DNA of 64,000 nucleotides from Amphibalanus amphitrite (GCF_019059575.1 NW_024881709.1:310001-374000), one strand, 5' to 3'; positions 1-11,301 are shown, counted from the first letter of the stretch. Notes: generated from the letters alone by a model not told the origin. Translations and numbers: made by a program.

Positions 1-126
1 TCCGTCACCCTGTCACCTGTTCCTACAGTCTCAGGTGTGAACGTGACTGATGCCTCTCCCCGGCCCTACGCCACGACCTCTCCCGTCCCCTCCCCTCCAT
101 AGCAGCCCACACGATCTCCTACTCAC

Positions 127-329
127 AGGTCGGATAGAAGCTCTGCGCCCGTTTGAGTAGGTCGCTCCGGTCGTGGTAGCGCCGACTCTGCATGCTGCTG
201 ACCAGCCGCGCCAGCTTACGCCGCTCGTCGCTGGAGAGTCGCGGCGCTTGCGGTCGGCACGGCATATCCAGAGATATTAAAATGTGGTTTAGTATCTCCT
301 TGAGCATTCTTTGCTCCTCCGCCTGCCGC
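127..329 (-). CDS. Internal coding exon of an unrecognised gene
   Basis: I do not recognise the protein. The minus strand shows a clean internal exon. An acceptor (pyrimidine-rich tract ending CCCTCCCAG) lies just above 329, then 67 complete codons run open to a consensus donor GTGAGT (121-126). One leftover base at each end gives phase 1 in and phase 1 out. The peptide is charged and looks helical: it starts RQAEEQRMLKEIL, has a middle part SSDERRKLARLVSSMQSRRY, and ends LLKRAQSFYPT, with one cysteine (MPCRPQ). Without splicing, the frame would stop at the TAG created inside the donor, which is a typical splice-site signature. No neighbouring exon of this gene was found inside the window; the next one downstream should lie left of base 1. 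The splice signals and helical content support it, but no family does. Confidence 0.5.
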
Positions 330-380
330 CTGGGAGGGCAGATATTTGGTCAGTGTGGTCGTCACTCATCGGTTATAAAT

Positions 381-406
381 CATAAATTGGTTCTTGCCAA
401 TTTATG
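381..406. repeat. Perfect short hairpin
   Basis: Ten bases CATAAATTGG are followed, after a 6-base loop, by their exact complement CCAATTTATG. It sits between the unknown exon and a TA-flanked element. No function is assigned. Confidence 0.6.
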
Positions 407-448
407 GCATAATAGTTATAACGAACATCATGTTATCGTTCTAGACGA

Positions 449-1261
449 TAGGGGAGAGAGGTCATATTGCGCCATGTTCTTAAATGCGCCACACCTTCCT
501 CCTGTCCAAAATTCGATTCGAATGAATGCTCGAATGTGTGCATTTACTTCACCACCAATAACTCGCTCTTATTCCGGTCCACGGGGGCAGGTGAGGTGTC
601 TCAGCTTTCTCGCAGACCATTTTTTGTGATTTCCTCTATTTTCTTACGCGAAACAGTCTATTTCGACCTTTGCTAGTGTCATGGTTTATCTTAGAGATAG
701 TGATTCAACTAATAATCATTGTTAATTGCTCGTTTAATGGTAGTTTTGAAAGTTTATCACCACCGTGGCTTCGCTGTCCTCGCCATATTTGAAGCTCGTG
801 AAAAATGTGTTCCATTCGTAATTGCGTCCACCCTATTTGCGCCCTATTCTTCAACCCAGAGAAACAGCATCTGGTGGTTGGGACACATTTCATTGAACAC
901 TTTGATTATTAGAGCGCTCACCTTACCATTACCTTAGCCTTCACATCATAAATGGTTAATGGGCTGACACGTTCAAATAGGCTTCTTATTTAGGTGGCAA
1001 ACCGTTGTTTTTAATAGGGCGCTTTTACATGAGAGGTATGGGCGCTTTTTGATGGGGTAGTCCGTAAATGCGCCCTTTGCAGGTGTGTCGGAAAACTTTT
1101 CCCTTGTTAATTTTTATGGGTGTGATACAAATTAGGAGTTGTAATTTGATGCCAAAATAACTGAGGTACAATTTGAGATATCATCAAGCATGACAGCTGG
1201 TCAACTTTAGCCGCAATAGGCCGATATCCTTAAGGTGGCGCAATATGACCTCTCTCCCCTA
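449..1261. mobile_element. TA-flanked MITE with 24-bp inverted ends and iterated TGCGCC motif
   Basis: The sequence 451-474 (starting GGGGAGAGAGGTCATATTGC) is the reverse complement of 1236-1259, and each end is flanked by TA (449-450 and 1260-1261). TA duplication with such ends fits a non-autonomous Tc1/mariner-like element of about 809 bp. There is no transposase. The hexamer TGCGCC or its complement GGCGCA (or the shorter GGCGC) recurs near 468, 484, 836, 1018, 1041, 1066 and 1237, inside both ends and in the interior, so it may be an iterated protein-binding site. The element abuts a truncated AGGTCA-rich element on its right. The family name is inferred only from TA duplication and size. 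Confidence 0.8.
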
Positions 1262-1990
1262 CGCGCCGGCCGAGGGGAAGGAGGGGGGGAGGGGGGATGG
1301 TACGATCCCCTTCGCCGTATCGCCCCTGATGGAGCTAAAGCGTCGCGGAAAATACGAGCATGTGCGCCGTTATGAGACGTAGCAAATGGTATCCGATTTT
1401 AAGGTTTCAGGTCAACCGGTGACCTTTAAGCTCAGGTCAGGTGACCCAACACACGGGTTCAGTTTTTCATAAATAATTTCGCAAAAAACGGTCGTAGAGC
1501 TGCTATTTTGGCATCATCGTGTTCGCCTCACTCAACGCACCGAACGGTATACTTTTTCTTCGGTTGAGGCCAACCTGAGATGTTGAACTCAGGTCAAGGT
1601 CAGGTCAGCGCCCCCAGGTCACGAAGCTGGTCAAAGAAGGTCATGTCGCATAGCATTCGATTTTGCAGGTCTTCCTGAGTCCATTGGTGGCTTTGCCGAC
1701 TCGGTAGCTTAATTTGGTCGAGAGATCTTGACGACAAGCTCTTATGCCCAAGTGACGTCATAAATGACGTCACGCAAGGTCAACAATGCACAAATGAAGC
1801 ATCGGACCTTGTCACGCAAGGTCAACAATGCACAAATGAAGCATCGGACCTTGCAAGGAGTGCAAGAAATCACGATTTCGCGTGCTTGAGATATAGTTTG
1901 AGATCGTTCCCGATGCTAAACTAGCAGTTTTCATTTTTCCCCATTAATTTTAATGATGAGGTCACGTGAACGACCTGACCCCATGTGACC
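1262..1990 (-). mobile_element. Truncated AGGTCA-rich hairpin-type element (copy A)
   Basis: This stretch is the reverse complement of much of the element at 22130-23829 and of 27100-27895. Matching blocks include CGCCCCTGATGGAGCT (around 1322), the AGGTCAAGGTCAGGTCAG block (around 1595) and the paired TGACGTCA palindromes near 1752-1772. It lacks the TTAA terminus. A 42-bp tandem duplication (1769-1852) is private to this copy. It is important as an empty-site control: it lacks the 135-bp insertion seen at 23492-23626 in copy B. There is no coding capacity. Confidence 0.8.
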
Positions 1991-2465
1991 TGAGAATGCA
2001 GGATGAGCTTTCTAAACCAGCAGAGCAGTTGAAAGAGGACAAAGAACCGTATGCTTAGCCTTTTCATAGGAAAATGATTGTCTTGATTCTACGTAGCACA
2101 ATTTATCGCAAGATTGTCAACCGATATTAGCAAGGCCGCGGTCGCACACTCTCGTTCCTATAACTCGTGCACGGAGATCTATTGGATGTGCGATGCGTTC
2201 TCGCAGTCAGGAAGGGAAGGATAATCTGAAGCGGCTCATATTTCTCGCCGCATCCCGAGAAGGACCGCCCACTCACCCACAAATTCCCGTCTCAGTTCCG
2301 CGGAGACCGGCGAGTACACAGTTCGGACAACTGCTGTGTATTCGCTGTAAATACAGCAAATTATCGCTCACTGTGGTATCTACTGGGGCGTCGGTGGAGC
2401 GGCAGACCCGACCGCAGCGGTGCGGCGTGCCGCCCATCTGTCGGCTGACGGGGGACGGATGAGCG
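1991..2465. other. No gene recognised
   Basis: Unique-looking sequence between the truncated element and a minisatellite. Short open frames exist, but none has splice sites, codon bias or a family resemblance that I can support. Confidence 0.4.
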
Positions 2466-2602
2466 CGCCGCCACGCTCGCTGACGAGTGGTGACGCCTCC
2501 AGCCGCCGCCACGCTCGGTGACGGGTGGTGACGCCTCCAGCCGCCGCCACGCTCGGTGACGAGTGGTGACGCCTCCAGCCGCCGCCACGCTCGGTGACGG
2601 AT
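2466..2602. repeat. 38-bp minisatellite, about 3.6 copies
   Basis: The core ACGCTCG recurs at 2473, 2511, 2549 and 2587, an exact 38-bp spacing, inside units of the form GCCGCCACGCTCGGTGACG. The repeat is GC-rich and creates overlapping open frames on the minus strand (2273-2778) that are not genes. Confidence 0.95.
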
Positions 2603-3261
2603 GGCGTCTGCGGCGCGGCGCGGCCCCTCCCGGCTGTGTGTACTATAAACTGTCTGACACTGAGCGGCTTCCCAGAAGGGGCCGCGGGGATCCTCGAACG
2701 GACCGGCCCCGTGGGGTGTCGGCTGCACGGGCGTTCAGCACGCCCTGAAAATGATGCCCTTCTGGTAACCACCTCCAAACACCATATATTCAGATGCTTT
2801 ATTATATAATGCTATAACGACTTACGAACGGTGAAAACTGAAAAGGGTGCCTGGCCTTTTGTATAAAACCACTCGGGTAATTTGCCTCGACTTTATTTAC
2901 ATAACGCATTTTATCAGGAAGACTGAGCGCTGATCAGTTTGAACGAGCACATTTTAGCATTCAGTAGGTATTTATTGTTCATAAAATGACTTATAAACGC
3001 TCATATTATGAAAAAGTAAGATATATGCGACATGCGCATTACCAACGGACAGACAGTCGATATTTACGGTCAATGGTCAATAAGAGAAAATCCGTTTGTT
3101 ATGTGCAATTGATTGCATAATGCATATGCATTATATATTAGGTATATTATTGTTTTTAAGTAGGTCATTCATTGCTACAAATATCGTCACATAAAAAATA
3201 CAAATATTACAGATTATAAGAGAGTATTTGTGCTTATGGCGGATCCCTTTAAAACCGTGTC
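2603..3261. other. AT-rich stretch without recognised features
   Basis: A GC-rich edge turns sharply AT-rich after 2760. I see no exon, RNA gene or inverted terminal repeat that I can defend. Confidence 0.4.
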
Positions 3262-5205
3262 CTTTTTCATAAAGATTCTACAATCCGATTGTAGTTTGTA
3301 CATTTGTAGTTTTCAAAGTACAATTTAACAAACTACTACTTTTCATAAAGCCTGGACATGCGGCGTCAATAGAATTGTACTTTTGATCCGGGAGCGTAGT
3401 TTTGCGGGGCTTCGTCTCCATGGCAACGGAGTAAACAAAAACTTCTGCAACAGTTTTCGATGTTGTGTTGCAAATTGCGTATGGTGTGCTGACAGTTTTT
3501 TGCAATTTTTAAAAGAAATAATTATTGATAAATAACTTGAATTGCTTTTAGGGATCAGCTATCGCTTTGCACATGCATAGCTAGAACTTTTATGCTGAAA
3601 GTGTTAACATTTTCAACATTGCAATCATTTCAAGATGTGCTTGTTTCGAGATTTGGTATCTGGGTAAGTCCAACAAGTCATTAGTTTCTTGAAAGACTGC
3701 TTCATGAATTGTTCAGACAATAATGCAAAAATGGCTGAAAAAGTATTAGGTTAAGCCTATCCGAGTTATAGAGTGGTTATTATGGATATTGTTGACCGTC
3801 ATATTACCTAGCGACGAGTTATGTGACCTCAAATTGCTTTGAGCCTTGAATATTTGATAAGTAATGCAGCCTTGTGAAGCAAGAAGCAACAAGAAAGCCA
3901 GCGAATCAAATGCCAAAATCAAAATGCAAGAGCATTGTGACGAAGCGAGAAGCAAATAGATGGAGGCTGGAGCCACCCAGGAGACGGGATGAAAACTGAT
4001 AAAAATACAAGCTTTCCTACTGCGTGGAAGGAAATGGGCTACATCTTGAAGGGAAGGTGCATGGTCATTCCATCAGTGTTGGTTGAAGAAACTGAGCCGG
4101 AAACAAATAGGACATGAGCGTAGGCTGCTCTTTTTTCCCAGAGAACTTTATCCGCAAAAAACTGCAATGTTAATGTAAGATTATGAGCTACGTTTAAAAA
4201 TAAATGTTACATGAGTCGATCGATGGTGGTATAGTACCTAGGCATAATGTTTTCAGATATTGATATCAATAATAGCTAGGCATATATTTATCCTTCACTT
4301 TTAGATATTATTCGTGAACTTATTATGACTAACTACTGATAAAAGGTTCGTATGAATAAGGAAAATAAATTGTTGATAAAATGCCCTCTTTTTGTCGAAT
4401 TATAAACAATGAATAGGCACGAACGATGCTACGAATTTCAGCGCTTTAGTTCCTTCCGTTCAAAAACGCCATTGGCGTGGGTCAGCCGGATCGAGGGGGG
4501 GTCGGGTCGAGCCGTTCAATGCCGGCATTTTTTTTGGAAATGCGGCTCACATGAAGTTATATATAAACAGGAAAATGATGAAAATAACCAGTTAAGTGCC
4601 TTTTGGGCGAAAAACGAGCGAGCGAGCGAGCGAGCGAGCGAGCGAGTGAGCCCTGCATGTGCACTGTACAGGGCGCCAGGGTAGCTCCAACTGGCAACAA
4701 AAAAGACCGAAGGCCAATCGGTCCAGCAGTTGCTGAGATATTAGCCCGTCAAAAGTGTTACTGTTTGGGCCGGACCGGGCGGCTCAATACTGAGGTTTTT
4801 TTCGTTATATTGAAAAGACCTCGCTTCGCTCGCTGCGCTCTCTCGCTCAGTAATAATACATATCGTGTATCTGAGCATTGGTTATTATTGAATTAAAATA
4901 TTAGCAACGTTAAGCTGATTCCTATGCTTCATCTCCGAAATTCTACACACGGTTAGGGCGTTGTAGATTTCGATTGTATTTTCCGTCAAGGAAATCCCAA
5001 AATCAGAGGAACCGTTCTTTTTATGAAACAGATTGCTAGTTTTTTGGCTGATAATTGCCGAATGTGAGTTGTAGGTTTGTGGAATTGTAGTTTGTACTTT
5101 CGGATTGTACTTTTTCCTTTATGAAACAGATTTGTACAATCGAAAGTACAAACCTACAAACTACAACTACAATTCTACAATTCCAGGCTTTATGAAAAAG
5201 CCTGC
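3262..5205. mobile_element. Possible element bounded by related palindromic clusters
   Basis: Near the left end, CTTTTCATAAAGCCTGGA (3339-3356) matches in inverted orientation TCCAGGCTTTATGAAAAAG (5182-5200), and both ends are packed with TTGTAC and TTTGTAC words. The right cluster holds a strong internal palindrome (5088-5110 against 5133-5152, arms built around TTTGTACTTTCGG and its complement). This suggests a foldback or MITE-like unit, but the exact ends and the target duplication were not found. A (CGAG)n microsatellite lies at 4615-4646. Confidence 0.35.
4615..4646. repeat. (CGAG)n microsatellite
   Basis: About eight CGAG units in a row, the last slightly diverged (CGAGTGAG). Confidence 0.97.
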
Positions 5206-5714
5206 TATTGGACGGTCCTGAAAGGTCCTGAAAGTTTAAACAAAATCGTATCATATAATTTTGTACAATGAGCGAATGAAAATGTCTATGCAAAAACGTC
5301 CATTGACTTTACATGGGGAGCGAAAAAAGTTCAACTTCAAAGTCGTGCAACTCAAGTTATTGAGTTCTGACGGGTACACCGCGCACACGGGCGTGCACCT
5401 GAACGTGTGGGCCACGAGACGGTGGGAACCAAACCACCCCTTCTACGGCTATTTTTTCCGCCATTCGCGATCGCGCAAAAAGTGTCTCAAAGCCCCATTG
5501 AATTACTATGGGAAAAATGGAATTGCACGTGCCACGCGCAAAAGATTTCTGAGCGAGTAGCGACCGATGCCATCAGGTAGATCACCTCCGGAAGCCCATA
5601 CTCTGAAATTTTTGCGAAGATTGAACGACGCGTTTAGGCCCCAATCAAGTTGCCCCAATTCGCTGCCAGACTTGCAAAACATAGCCTGCTATTTTTCGCT
5701 CCCCATGCCACTAT
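5206..5714. other. Flank of the satellite, no gene
   Basis: The 99-residue open frame at 5261-5560 has no recognisable domain. The sequence style (words such as CCATTGACTTTACATGGGG) resembles the AGGTCA-rich dispersed elements elsewhere in the window, so this is probably transposon-derived. Confidence 0.35.
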
Positions 5715-8700
5715 TGGACGAGGTTTTGGCTAAAATCGGTGCTCGTCGCTGGAAAAGTCGCTGGTGAAGTGGCATTTTTAAAGTTCCCCGTCCTTTGACC
5801 TTGAGTTTGACCTTGAAGTTTGACTTTGATGAAAATGGTTTTTGATGTGCGGCTAGAACTTTGCACGCGCTACATTTTGGTGCCAAAATTTTGAAAATCG
5901 GACAATATTTAGTGGCACTTTTTCAGTTCCCCGTCCTTTGACCTTGAATTTGACCTTGAAGTTTGACCTTGATGAAAATGGTTTTCGATGTGCGGCTAGA
6001 ACTTTGCACGCGCTACATTTTGGTGCCAAAATTTTGAAAATCGGACAATATTTAGTGGCACTTTTTCAGTTCCCCGTCCTTTGACCTTGAATTTGACCTT
6101 GAAGTTTGACCTTGATGAAAATGGTTTTCGATGTGCGGCTACAACTTTGCACGCGCTACATTTTGGTGCCAAAATTTTGAAAATCGGACAATATTTAGTG
6201 GCACCTTTTCAGTTCCCCGTCCTTTGACCTTGAATTTGACCTTGAAGTTTGACCTTGATGAAAATGGTTTTCGATGTGCGGCTACAACTTTGCACGCGCT
6301 ACATTTTGGTGCCAAAATTTTGAAAATCGGACAACATTAAGTGGCACTTTTTCAGTTCCCCGTCCTTTGACCTTGAATTTGACCTTGAAGTTTGACCTTG
6401 ATGAATATGGTTTTCGATGTGCGGCTAGAACTTTGCACGCGCTACATTTTGGTGCCAAAATTTTGAAAATCGGACAATATTTAGTGGCACTTTTTCAGTA
6501 CCCCGTCCTTTGACCTTGAATTTGACCTTGAAGTTTGACCTTGATGAAAATGGTTTTCGATGTGCGGCTAGAACTTTGCACGCGCTACATTTTGGTGCCA
6601 AAATTGTGAAAATCGGACAATATTTAGTGGCACTTTTTCAGTTCCCCGTCCTTTGACCTTGAATTTGACCTTGAAGTTTGACCTTGATGAAAATGGTTTT
6701 CGATGTGCGGCTAGAACTTTGCACGCGCTACATTTTGGTGCCAAAATTTTGAAAATCAGACAATATTTAGTGGCACTTTTTCAGTTCCCCGTCTTTTGAC
6801 CTTGAATTTCACCTTGAAGTTTGACCTTGATGAAAATGGTTTTCGATGTGCGGCTAGAACTTTGCACGCGCTATATTTTGGTGCCAAAATTTTGAAAATC
6901 GGACAATATTTAGTGGCACTTTTTCGGTTCCCCGTCCTTTGACCTTGAATTTGACCTTGAAGGTCAAGGTTCAGGGGTGAATAGGTTCGATTTTCGTGAT
7001 CCTCATGGTCCAATTGACCTTGGACGCGGTTTTGGCTAAAATCGGTGCTCGTCGCTGGAAAAGTCGCTGGTGACGTAGCATTTTTAAAGTTTCCCGTCCT
7101 TTGACCTTGAATTTGACCTTGAAGTTTGACCTTGATGAAAATGGTTTTCGATGTGCGGCTAGAACTTTGCACGCGCTACATTTTGGTGCCAAAATTTTGA
7201 AAATCGGACAATATTTAGTGGCACTTTTTCAGTTCCCCGTCCTTTGACCTTGAATTTCACCTTGAAGTTTGACCTTGATGAAAATGGTTTTCGATGTGCG
7301 GCTAGAACTTTGCACGCGCTATATTTTGGTGCCAAAATTTTGAAAATCGGACAATATTTAGTGGCACTTTTTCGGTTCCCCGTCCTTTGACCTTGAATTT
7401 GACCTTGAAGGTCAAGGTTCAGGGGTGAATAGGTTCGATTTTCGTGATCCTCATGGTCCAATTGACCTTGGACGAGGTTTTGGCTAAAATCGGTGCTCGT
7501 CGCTGGAAAAGTCGCTGGTGACGTAGCATTTTTAAAGTTTCCCGTCCTTTGACCTTGAATTTGACCTTGAAATTTGACCTTGATGAAAATGGTTTTCGAT
7601 GTGCGGCTAGAACTTTGCACGCGCTACATTTTGGTGCCAAAATTTTGAAAATCGGACAATATTTAGTGGCACTTTTTCAGTTCCCCGTCCTTTGACCTTG
7701 AATTTCACCTTGAAGTTTGACCTTCATGAAAATGGTTTTCGATGTGCGGCTAGAACTTTGCACGCGCTATATTTTGGTGCCAAAATTTTGAAAATCGGAC
7801 AATATTTAGTGGCACTTTTTCGGTTCCCCGTCCTTTGACCTTGAATTTGACCTTGAAGGTCAAGGTTCAGGGGTGAATAGGTTCGATTTTCGTGATCCTC
7901 ATGGTCCAATTGACCTTGGACGAGGTTTTGGCTAAAATCGGTGCTCGTCGCTGGAAAAGTCGCTGGTGACGTAGCATTTTTAAAGTTTCCCGTCCTTTGA
8001 CCTTGAATTTGACCTTGAAGTTTGACCTTGATGAAAATGGTTTTCGATGTGCGGCTAGAACTTTGCACGCCCTACATTTTGGTGCCAAAATTTTGAAAAT
8101 CGGACAATATTTAGTGGCACTTTTTCAGTTCCCCGTCCTTTGACCTTGAATTTGACCTTGAAGTTTGACCTTGATGAAAATGGTTTTCGATGTGCGGCTA
8201 CAACTTTGCACGCGCTACATTTTGGTGCCAAAATTTTGAAAATCGGACAATATTTAGTGGCACTTTTTCAGTTCCCCGTCCTTTGACCTTGAATTTGATC
8301 TTGAAGTTTGACCTTGATGAAAATGGTTTTCGATATGCGGCTACAACTTTGCACGCGCTACATTTTGGTGCCAAAATTTTGAAAATCGGACAATATTTAG
8401 TGGCACCTTTTCAGTTCCCCGTCCTTTGACCTTGAATTTGAACTTGAAGTTTGACCTTGATGAAAATGGTTTTCGATGTGCGGCTACAACTTTGCACGCG
8501 CTACATTTTGGTGCCAAAATTTTGAAAATCGGACAATATTTAGTGGCACTTTTTCAGTTCCCCGTCCTTTGACCTTGAATTTGACCTTGAAGTTTGACCT
8601 TGATGAAAATGGTTTTCGATGTGCGGCTAGAACTTTGCACGCGCTACATTTTGGTGCCAAAATTTTGAAAATCGGACAATATTTAGTGGCACTTTTTCAG

Positions 8701-10130
8701 TTCCCCGTCCTTTGACCTTGAATTTGACCTTGAAGTTTGACCTTGATGAAAATGGTTTTCGATGTGCGGCTAGAACTTTGCACGCGCTACATTTTGGTGC
8801 AAAAATTTTGAAAATCGGACAATATTTAGTGGCACTTTTTCAGTTCTCCGTCCTTTGACCTTGAATTTGACCTTGAAGTTTGACCTTGATGAAAATGGTT
8901 TTCGATGTGCGGCTACAACTTTGCACGCGCTACATTTTGGTGCCAAAATTTTGAAAATCGGACAATATTTAGTGGCACTTTTTCAGTTCCCCGTCCTTTG
9001 ACCTTGAATTTGACCTTGAAGTTTGACCTTGATGAAAATGGTTTTCGATGTGCGGCTACAACTTTGCACGCGCTACATTTTGGTGCCAAAATTTTGAAAA
9101 TCGGACAATATTTAGTGGCACTTTTTCAGTTCCCCGTCCTTTGACCTTGAATTTGACCTTGAAGTTTGACCTTGATGAAAATGGTTTTCGATGTGCGGCT
9201 AGAACTTTGCACGCGCTACATTTTGGTGCCAAAATTTTGAAAATCGGACAATATTTAGTGGCACTTTTTCAGTTCCCCGTCCTTTGACCTTGAATTTGAC
9301 CTTGAAGTTTGACCTTGATGAAAATGGTTTTCGATGTGCGGCTAGAACTTTGCACGCGCTACATTTTGGTGCCAAAATTTTGAAAATCGGACAATATTTA
9401 GTGGCACTTTTTCAGTTCCCCGTCCATTGACCTTGAATTTGACCTTGAAGTTTGACCTTGATGAAAATGGTTTTCGATGTGCGGCTACAACTTTGCACGC
9501 GCTACATTTTGGTGCCAAAATTTTGAAAATCGGACAATATTTAGTGGCACTTTTTCAGTTCCCCGTCCTTTGACCTTGAATTTGACCTTGAAGTTTGACC
9601 TTGATGAAAATGGTTTTCGATATGCGGCTACAACTTTGCACGCGCTACATTTTGGTGCCAAAATTTTGAAAATCGGACAATATTTAGTGGCACTTTTTCA
9701 GTTCCCCGTCCTTTGACCTTGAATTTGACCTTGAAGTTTGACCTTGATGAAAATGGTTTTCGATGTGCGGCTACAACTTTGCACGCGCTACATTTTGGTG
9801 CCAAAATTTTGAAAATCGGACAATATTTAGTGGCACTTTTTCAGTTCCCCGTCCTTTGACCTTGAATTTGACCTTGAAGTTTGACCTTGATGAAAATGGT
9901 TTTCGATGTGCGGCTAGAACTTTGCACGCGCTACATTTTGGTGCCAAAATTTTGAAAATCGGACAATATTTAGTGGCACTTTTTCAGTTCCCCGTCCTTT
10001 GACCTTGAATTTGACCTTGAAGGTCAAGGTTTAGGGGTGAATGGGTTCGATTTTCGTGATCCTCATGGTCCAATTGACCTTGGACGAGGTTTTGGCTAAA
10101 ATCGGTGCTCGTCGCTGGAAAAGTCGCTGG
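5715..10130. repeat. 143-bp satellite array, about 26 monomers, with nuclear-receptor-like sites
   Basis: A tandem array with a 143-bp period: the word GGTTTTCGATGTGCGG recurs near 5835, 5977, 6120 and so on to 9897. I count 26 monomers. Each carries three closely spaced copies of TGACCTTGA (12 and 13 bp apart), the reverse complement of TCAAGGTCA, which is the published extended half-site of FTZ-F1/SF-1 and ERR orphan receptors. Divergence between monomers is very low, so the array is recent or homogenised. Both borders carry the same unrelated spacer end (GGACGAGGTTTTGGCTAAAA at 5716 and near 10083), so the array is framed by the unit that also interrupts it internally. Because 143 is not a multiple of three, the 79-residue frames running through it are not coding. 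Confidence 0.97.
6953..8005. repeat. 448-bp higher-order repeat block inside the satellite
   Basis: A spacer of about 162 bp (with AGGGGTGAATAGGTTCGA) recurs at about 6961, 7409 and 7857, exactly 448 bp apart, each separated by two 143-bp monomers (2 x 143 + 162). A fourth copy of the spacer closes the array at about 10021. Each spacer begins with TGACCTTGAAGGTCA, a perfect 15-bp palindrome made by two half-sites facing outward with a 3-base gap. The second monomer of each unit has a private TTTCACCTTGAA variant, showing that the three-part unit amplified as a whole. Confidence 0.93.
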
Positions 10131-10425
10131 CGACGTCGCCAACTTCACGGACATGGAAACGCTGGCGCCTCAGGCACTGCCAGCTCGCGCCGCTACGATA
10201 TTAGCACTCAGTAGACACTTTATTTACTTCGATCTTATTATGATGGCTGACATACAATTTTATTATTTTTTCTCAATATTTTGAAGAAAAAATATATAAT
10301 TAGATATTGTGCAGTGAGCGCTGGGTGTACTGACCTTGTGTCGGGCTTTGATTTTTTTTTTTAACCATTGTCGCGTCTTCTCTAGCTTGACTTATGCATA
10401 ATGAAATTAATAATGATCAATAACC
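10131..10425. other. Short AT-rich gap
   Basis: Nothing recognisable between the satellite and the hAT-type element. Confidence 0.5.
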
Positions 10426-11301
10426 GTTACAACCAGGGATGCGGAGCCGTGGAAATTTCAGACGGCTCCGGCTCCGGCTCCGGCTCCTGAGAAAAAAATC
10501 GGCTCCGGCTCCGGCTCCGGCTCCGGGTGAAATGTTATGGCGGCTCCGGCTCCGGCTCCGGCTCCGAGTAAAATGGTCCGGCTCCGGCGGCTCCGGCTCC
10601 GGCTCCGGCGGCTCCGGCTCCGACTCAGTACATCCCCTACGCAATCAATTAAATACGGGTGGAAGAAAAATTGGATTGGTTATACGCGTTACTCTTTGCC
10701 ATGACCGGCTCACCGCGTCCCCGCGCAAACGCACCTCGGAGAGAACTGGCAGAACAAAGGGCTAGGAAGCGATGGCATTGGAAACGCAGTCGCCGCGAAT
10801 CGGAGTTCAGTGAACCATCGTAAGCTGACACCCGTCTCGGCTGCATTGGGGGGTGAGGGGTGGGGGGTGTGTGGGATGAGACGGTGCTGGGAGTCGCAGT
10901 CCACTGCACTGGTTTGAAAACAATGGCCGTCACCTGATGACTGGTCCTCATGTTCTGGGGATGCAGTAGACGTGGGGGGGGGGAGAGCAAACAGGAAGTT
11001 GTTTGCGTACTGTGGGATACTGGGGATATTCGGATTTTTTCATTCACTTGATGGCCCATGACGTAAGTACCATATGTTTTGCCTTGTACTGTCAAACCGA
11101 ACTAGGTCAATTATTTTTTTTCCTCTTCAAAAAATAAAAAGGAGCCGGAGTCTCCCCTTTTTTGGCGGCTCCGGCTCCGGCTCCGGCTCCGGGCTATATT
11201 GTTTCACGGCTCCGGCTCCGGCTCCGGCTCCGGGCAAAATATGCCGGCTCCGGCGGCTCCGGCTCCGACTCCGGCTCCGGCTCCGCATCCCTGGTTACAA
11301 C
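10426..11301. mobile_element. hAT-type non-autonomous element with (GGCTCC)n arms
   Basis: The element runs 10434-11293 (860 bp) and is flanked by a perfect 8-bp target duplication GTTACAAC (10426-10433 and 11294-11301). Its ends are CAGGGATGCGGAGCC and the exact complement, the CAG-type start and 8-bp duplication typical of hAT transposons. Just inside both ends are long runs of the hexamer GGCTCC in the same top-strand orientation, interrupted by short linkers. There is no transposase. The Gly-Ser repeat frames (for example 10439-10765) come from the hexamer and are not genes. Confidence 0.95.

Noticed and set aside
3339-5200. A complete 1.9-kb foldback element
   Set aside because: Inverted words exist at both sides, but no continuous terminal repeat or target duplication; kept only as a low-confidence feature.
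6131-10002. Many 73-153 residue frames in the satellite (both strands)
   Set aside because: They are the 143-bp and 448-bp repeats read in frame by chance; 143 is not a multiple of 3, and there are no splice or start features.
5715-10130. Could the array be a CRISPR?
   Set aside because: Monomers are contiguous 143-bp copies without unique spacers, in a clearly eukaryotic context.
10439-10765. Gly-Ser-rich frame
   Set aside because: Translation of the (GGCTCC)n arm of a hAT-type element.
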